DNA of 64,000 nt from Adiantum capillus-veneris (lineage: Eukaryota; Streptophyta; Polypodiopsida; Polypodiales; Pteridaceae), in the NCBI GenBank assembly GCA_014529385.2, contig CM043969.1:24755946-24819945 (forward strand), given 5' to 3'. The position numbers and the translations under genes were made by a program. Under the pieces are notes generated by a model that saw nothing but the letters and a program-made list of their open reading frames with translations, made no database searches and was not told the DNA's origin. Shown here piece by piece: positions 58,550 to 64,000 of the stretch (position 1 is the first letter of the stretch; every line of letters begins with the position of its first letter).

Positions 58550-58632
<83 letters not shown>
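58550..58632. repeat. (CT)n microsatellite
   Basis: Uninterrupted CT for about 83 bp. The Ser/Leu ORFs over it are artefacts. Confidence 0.95.
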
Positions 58633-58633
<1 letters not shown>

Positions 58634-59275
58634 GTTCTCTTGGCTCAATGAGCATTTCAAGGGCTTTGAATTGAGATCATGGAGCACATGTTATGATAAC
58701 AAATCATAGACTATAATTTCTCTTCGATTCTGAAATTCCATTGTGTGTGGCAAATTTGTATTGATCAAAGCACTCTCTTCAGAGAGGTAACAAATACAAT
58801 GCTTTTGGAGGGGGGTCGGCTGCAACCTCAAGTGGTGTTGATTGTCTTGTCTATCTCTCTCCTTTAGTTATCAATATTTGTGCATTCTTGTGTGTAGATC
58901 TAGATTCACATGTGTATCAAAGGAATCAATAACCATGCAAGGAAAACAGATAAATCATCTATTTTAATCTAGTCAATTTTCATTGTTGTGACCAAATCTT
59001 TGACACAAGTAGCCATCCACTAGGGTTGCTATGTGTTTCAAGTAATTATAACTTGCTACATTAACAAGTCTTAATGGATACTTGACCATTTTTTGCCACC
59101 AAAAAATATTTCTGATACACTATGTTAAATGGTCGTTAAAAATGGACTTGACCAACACCTTGGGACTTGCCACGGCACATATTGAAATTTTGTTGTAAAC
59201 CTAGGGGGTTCACCTTTCAAAAATACGTACAAATGTGCATTCAAGAGGTGTTTTTAAAAGCCTTCTACCTACCTA

Positions 59276-59314
<39 letters not shown>

Positions 59315-61380
59315 TATCACAAATTAAAAGACCCCTCTTCCTTCATAAACTTGTAATATTTTTTAATTTTCCATTTTTAAACTCCTCTTGTACATGTAAT
59401 TTTGTAATTGTTTGGTATATAAAAAACCCCTCCGGGAACTCATGAGCTACACTTACATATTACTTATGTGTGGACAGATCTTGATAACATTCTACAACAC
59501 AAGTAAGAAGGACCTTCAGGTGCCTTAGCTCCAACCCTTGATTTGTTTAGTCTAAACTTTGTAAGTTTTGAGACCATATTATTTCACCCATGGGTCTCAC
59601 AATATGTGCCAATTGATTTCTCATGCCACTTTAGATTAGCCTTTTTCAAGCGGTAGGGCCCACCTTGGATGAGGTCTAGAGTGTGCCCATTGTCAAGCTT
59701 TTCTCTTCTTTCCTAGTGATGCTATGACTATTATCATTTATCAAAATTTATAATGATGGCACATTATCATTTTTGGATATTGATATATGTTAGCTATTCT
59801 CACATTTGGCTAGTGCTATCTCTCATTCAATCAAGAATACACATACACATTTGGCTAGTGCTACCGCTCATTCAATCAATAGTACACATACACATATTGA
59901 TCATGCGGCATCTTTTTGTTCAACCTTTGCTTAATTAGCATCAAGAAAACTTCTTCTTGCTACCAACAAGCGGATCGAGCTCAAGAGGGAGTTCAAGTTA
60001 TCTAAGTTGTCAACACCTACTAATAAAGGAGCTATTGGTTTTGATTTGATAGGCTTGTGAGCCTTGTAATAGTGTTGTTGCTAGAATTTAAATAGTGTTT
60101 TCACTCAAAGGTTGTTTCCATAATGGCTTCAAGAGGTTGTTCTTGCAAGTCAATGTCCGACATATCCAATCCAAGTTTTGCTCCCATGTGAGAGTAGTAT
60201 AAAAGGTATTGGCGAGGTAATTTGGCACCAAAAAGATCCAAATAATGAGATTAAATGCATTTTTGGAACCTACCAAAGAGAAGAGTAGTTGAGCATCATG
60301 TAGATCAATTCGAGTTTCCATAGGGGTTTGAGATCAATGAAGAGAAAGAGAGGAGGTTGTCAAAGATCTATATTTCAAAACTATTTTAAAGATACAAGGG
60401 GCTCTCATCTCTATGAGGTCCAATTTAAGCAATTCACCACCTTTGGTGTCCTCCATGTGCAACAAAGATGGGTCTAATAACCATGATATTGCTCTCCCCC
60501 TTTCAAATACAAGCCCAACATTGTCCGACAACAAGGATTGGAACTTGAATGGAATGTCTTGCAACCTTTCCCGTGAACGTTTGTAAGAAGCATGGAATAT
60601 ACATGCTCTCATCACATGCACACAATTGAATATTTTCATAGGTGCATTGGGATATTTTGTGTATATCTTACTCTCAATTCAACGTGACACCCATACCTTG
60701 CATGTTGAGAGCCTATGCATCCTATGAGGTGATTGCATTGCAATATAACTTAAGTGGAATAAGCATGGAAAACCATGAGACAATAATCCTCGATAATAAA
60801 AAGAATATCGTGTTGCCAAAATCTTGATTTACCTCTTACATTCTCTAATCAACATCAAGGAGTGGGTCTGCATTTGAGCCTTGCTTGGCTAGTTACATGA
60901 GTAACTTTCATGTGCATCTATCAAGTATGCATCATGCAAAAATTAATGAACAAGTTGAATCACCTTGACTTCTTTTTGAGCCTTGCTCTACTCTAACTAA
61001 TGGAATGCATTTTAGACCATTTGTGATTTGTATTGCCTTGCTCTACTATTATCATGACTTGCTTGATGACCGATTGGTAAGCTTGGAAAGCATTGTACTT
61101 AAATAAATTCATATTATATGAGATTTTCACTTATGATAATCACATATATATTGTCATTGATAGCCAAGATGTATATGCCAACCATTAAAACTTGTCAATA
61201 AACTCATCGCATCATTCATGGATGGCCGAAGGCCTTGCCAACCATAAAAACTTAAAATTTGAGTTGCATATTGCAAGCATAAACACATTAGACCTGAGTG
61301 CTAAGAAACCCTCAATCTAAGAATTAGAGCATGCCTTGCATATGCATAAAATGCAAATTTTGGGTCTTGAATTTTGATTT
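58633..61380. other. Gene-poor region
   Basis: No family recognised. It contains a CA repeat at 59279-59312 and a tandem duplication of about 43 bp near 59807-59892 (CATTTGGCTAGTGCTA..). Minus frames at 60088-60321 and 60334-60639 are short and without motif. Confidence 0.45.
59807..59892. repeat. Tandem duplication, about 43 bp
   Basis: Two units CATTTGGCTAGTGCTA(T/C)C..CATTCAATCAA..TACACATACA in a row. Confidence 0.8.
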
Positions 61381-61381
61381 C

Positions 61382-62450
61382 TCACATGCACTTGGGTGCT
61401 AAAGCCAAATTAAAGAATTTGTGACTTGTAGGCATATGAAAGTTTTCTACTATGAAAAATGGTCCCTTCCTTCCATTGCAGTGTGTGTGTGTGAGAGAGA
61501 GAGGGAGAGAGATTTTATTATCATCCTTTGAGGTCAAATATGACCTATGGGGCCAAAGTTTTATGTGATGTAGTATGTGTGTGGCTAATGAGTGATTCTT
61601 GATAGTCTCAATGGAGAGCCCACACTGTGGCTGGGAGAGGAAAGTGTGTAGGTCTAAGTCATGGTTAAAAATGTGACGGAAGCACGTACAGATGTGACCA
61701 AAAGTTGAGCACTCTAGTAGTGTGTGGTACTCAAATTGTCGAATTTGCAGTGAGCATAGTGTGCACACTTGATTTGACTCTTCTCCATTTCCCCAACGCC
61801 CTATGGGAGCTAAGTCGAATGGATAGAATAGTGCATATCACAGACAAGGGGATAGGCTCAAGCATGTAAGGGTGAATACGGTTTTCTCTTTCAGCAAAGA
61901 ACATGATTTTGTAGTTGGGGGCAATATGGGTGGTGTAATGTATAAAGTGTGAACCCCCATATTTGTCCCAAGCCGTAATACATTGGCATTGTAGAAAAGC
62001 TTCATTCACTTGGGAGTCTATTGAGGCATCATGTAGCAAGTGTAATGCACCCCATTTTCCAAACCACTTCTTTATATCTTGCATCCATCCCATGCTCAAG
62101 ATCTTGCTTTTATGTGTCTTTTGAACTTTTTTTTCTTGCTTCCCATGCAATTGTAGGAAGTTGATGCGAGGGGTTTTGACACATCTTTATCATGTACTCC
62201 ACAACCCTTTCCATTCCCATAACCTCAATTGGAAGAGATCCCGACTCAAGAAGTAGGAACAATACAATCTCTTGCCTTTCAATTGACTTTCCTCCATGAG
62301 AACACGAAGAGTAACAAGATGATCAATGATGCTATGGCATCGACAAGAACCCGCTTGTCTTTTTGTACGCTTTTCCATTCTCTTCAGCCCAATCACTCAA
62401 TTTTATCTCCATTATGCACCCAAAAACTTTTCCATAAGAGACCCAATCAT
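61382..62450 (-). pseudogene. Non-LTR (LINE-like) reverse transcriptase relic with internal deletion
   Basis: The minus strand starts with an RT palm block Q-A-G..R-C-H-S-I-I-D-H-L-V-T-L-R-V-L-M-E-E (62360-62280) and K-R-L-Y-C. It then jumps, after frame changes near 62240, to the C-terminal region: L-P-I-E-V-M-G-M-E-R, K-W-F-G-K-W-G, R-W-G-N-G-E-E-S. A zinc finger C-x2-C-x9-H-x4-C (61767-61710) ends the known part. The catalytic middle of RT is missing. Domain order and the terminal CCHC fit a LINE-type RT. Confidence 0.7.
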
Positions 62451-63139
62451 TATAGTCCGATAGCTATTTACACCCCCTCCTTTATGCAAATGCTTGACCC
62501 AATTAGTACTCCAATCACAAGGCATACCATGTTGGTTGATATGCAAGGTTGAACATATCACACATCCACTCATGTGTAAAGTCTCCTATCCGTTTAATAA
62601 TTTTGGCTTGATACCTTGAAGATCTCCCGCTTAGCGAGTGGCTAACTTTTCAAGCCCACATCACACATCCTCAATAGTAAAGAAAGAGGGCATACATGGG
62701 ATTGAATCATAAAAAATGGAATTCTTCCAACATTTTGCTGCTCATAAAGTTGCCTACAAGATTCAAGTTACCAAAAATCTCAACCCTCTTGGCCCTCAAG
62801 TTTCTCCAAAATCTTCCACATACATGTGCCTTTTCTTGGAATTGAAAAAATTGATGTTTTACTTCCCATCTTCTTCTCTTCTTTTGAGTCATTTCCTTGT
62901 TGCATGCAAATGACTTTGATAGTTGTCTTTTCCCATAGTTGCATCAAGATTTATCAAGCATCTTGACATTCTTTGTCAAACCACTTTTTGCGTGATCTAT
63001 CTTTGTTGATACCATGGACATGCTTATGGAAAATCATTCTTCAACACAAGAGCAAATGACTGTTGAAATCTTCCCGTTTAGATTCCACTGATGCATGTTC
63101 AAGCTTTGTCATCCATAACTTTTACTCAACCATCCATCA
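62451..63139. other. No feature recognised
   Basis: Only short ORFs. It borders the plus-strand Ty3 relic that starts near 63140. Confidence 0.4.
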
Positions 63140-64000
63140 AAGCTAGAGGTAATAAAAGGATGGCCTAAGCCAAGGAATCTACTCGAGCTACGAAGATTTA
63201 TTGGTATGTGTGCATACTATAGATAGTTCATAGAGAAATTCTCTCTAATAGCAGGACCATTACATAACTTAACGAAAAAGAATGTTAGGTATACATGGAC
63301 CGCAAAAGAGCAAAAATCTTTTACAAGCTCAAAGAGAAGCTTATCCCCCAACCTGTGCTTACACTGTCAAATCTCTCAAAGCCATTTGAGGTCCAACGTG
63401 ATGCTTGTGGCAATTGCATTGCATCAGTTTTTCTATAAGAAGAGCATGCCATAGAATACAAGAGTCAAAGGCTTAACTCTGATGAGCGAGTATTGGGCAT
63501 ATATTAAAAGGAGCTTCTAGCTGTTTACATGCCATATACTCATGGAAGCACTATCTTTTGGGGACTCCATTCATCCTACGCACTGATCACCAAAGCCTCA
63601 AGTATTTTATGATGCAACCACCCTCTCCGCCAAACAAATGACGTGGATAAATTTTCTTTCGCAATTTAATTTTCATATTGCTCACATTGCTGGCAAACAC
63701 AATCAAGTGGCCGATGCACTATCATGATGGCCAAGAGAAAATGTGGTATCTATAGCAACTCACAATCATCTATGTTTTATGATAGATGAGTATGCTACTG
63801 ACCCCCCGATATCAAGGATGTGATTTCAGCCCTTGCATTAGGGAAGAAAGAGGAACCATTAACCTTGGAGGATGGTTATCTTCTCTATGACAATAGGCTA
63901 TGTGCTAGTAACTCACTTTGTGAAAAAGTAATGTATGAATCCCATGCTTCTCCTTATGCAAGACATAGAGGGATTCAACCTACTCTTTGAGGAGTAGAGA
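63140..64000 (+). pseudogene. pol: Ty3 pol relic: RT thumb, RNase H and start of integrase, runs off window
   Basis: L-L-E-L-R-R-F-I-G-M-C-A-Y-Y-R (about 63178-63225) is the RT thumb. RNase H follows: V-Q-R-D-A-C-G, L-N-S-D-E-R-V-L-G, G-T-P-F-I-L-R-T-D-H-Q-S-L-K-Y-F and H-I-A-G-K-H-N-Q-V-A-D-A-L-S (63681-63722), in changing frames with stops. Near the window edge H-A-S-P-Y-A-R-H-R-G-I-Q fits the integrase H2C2 finger. The rest of the element lies outside the window. It is a different lineage from RetA. Confidence 0.75.

Overview
The window looks like intergenic, transposon-filled DNA from a land plant with a large genome. I found no host gene with confidence. Support for a plant comes from several LTR retrotransposon lineages with plant-style primer sites, a chromodomain-bearing Ty3 integrase, L1-like LINE pieces, and very long CT/AG and TG/CA microsatellites. 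Some protease and Gag families here are ones I associate with ferns, lycophytes, bryophytes or gymnosperms rather than flowering plants, but I cannot fix the species.

Layout, left to right. 390-7941 is a Ty3-type LTR retrotransposon (called RetA) with gag, a DHGS-type protease and RT/RNase H. It has three frameshifts and one in-frame stop. A deletion removed integrase and fused pol to the middle of the 3' LTR. Its LTR carries two overlapping small ORFs that are paralogous to each other. 8209-10640 and 18571-21207 are two copies (minus strand) of one composite Ty3 relic: element tail, PPT, LTR, gag zinc knuckle, protease and RT, ending at a CA repeat. Between them are a 128-bp tandem repeat (about 12.99-14.09 kb) and several kb with no recognisable gene. 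About 21.9-26.2 kb is a heavily decayed minus-strand polyprotein with two retropepsin-like domains. 28531-31362 is a minus-strand chromovirus remnant. 31568-32520 is a third copy of the composite-relic LTR.

33488-45093 is RetB, an 11.6-kb LTR element with clear TSDs (TCTAC), PBS, PPT and two 1.05-kb LTRs. It encodes Gag and a long second ORF with two degenerate protease-like domains and a repeated W-I-P / Q-G-F / G-N / I-W-x-P-K module, but no RT, RNase H or integrase. Its 5' leader holds a 299-bp tandem array in which each unit carries an 18-24 bp palindrome. RetB sits inside an older minus-strand gag relic (32521-33487 plus 45094-45618).

47490-58030 is a tandem array of a third pol-less LTR family (RetC): five LTRs and four internal domains with only a Gag-like and an acidic C-terminal reading frame. 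It abuts a LINE RT fragment. 58.0-63.1 kb holds microsatellites, gene-poor DNA and a minus-strand LINE RT relic. The last 0.9 kb is a plus-strand Ty3 pol relic running off the window.

Taken together, three distinct families here are mobilised, or once were, without encoding polymerase (RetB, RetC and probably the 22-26 kb relic). They must have relied on enzymes from other elements such as RetA or the chromovirus. The features best worth follow-up are the palindrome array in the RetB leader, the conserved protease-plus-IWxPK architecture shared by RetB and the 22-26 kb relic, and the paralogous ORF pair inside the RetA LTR.
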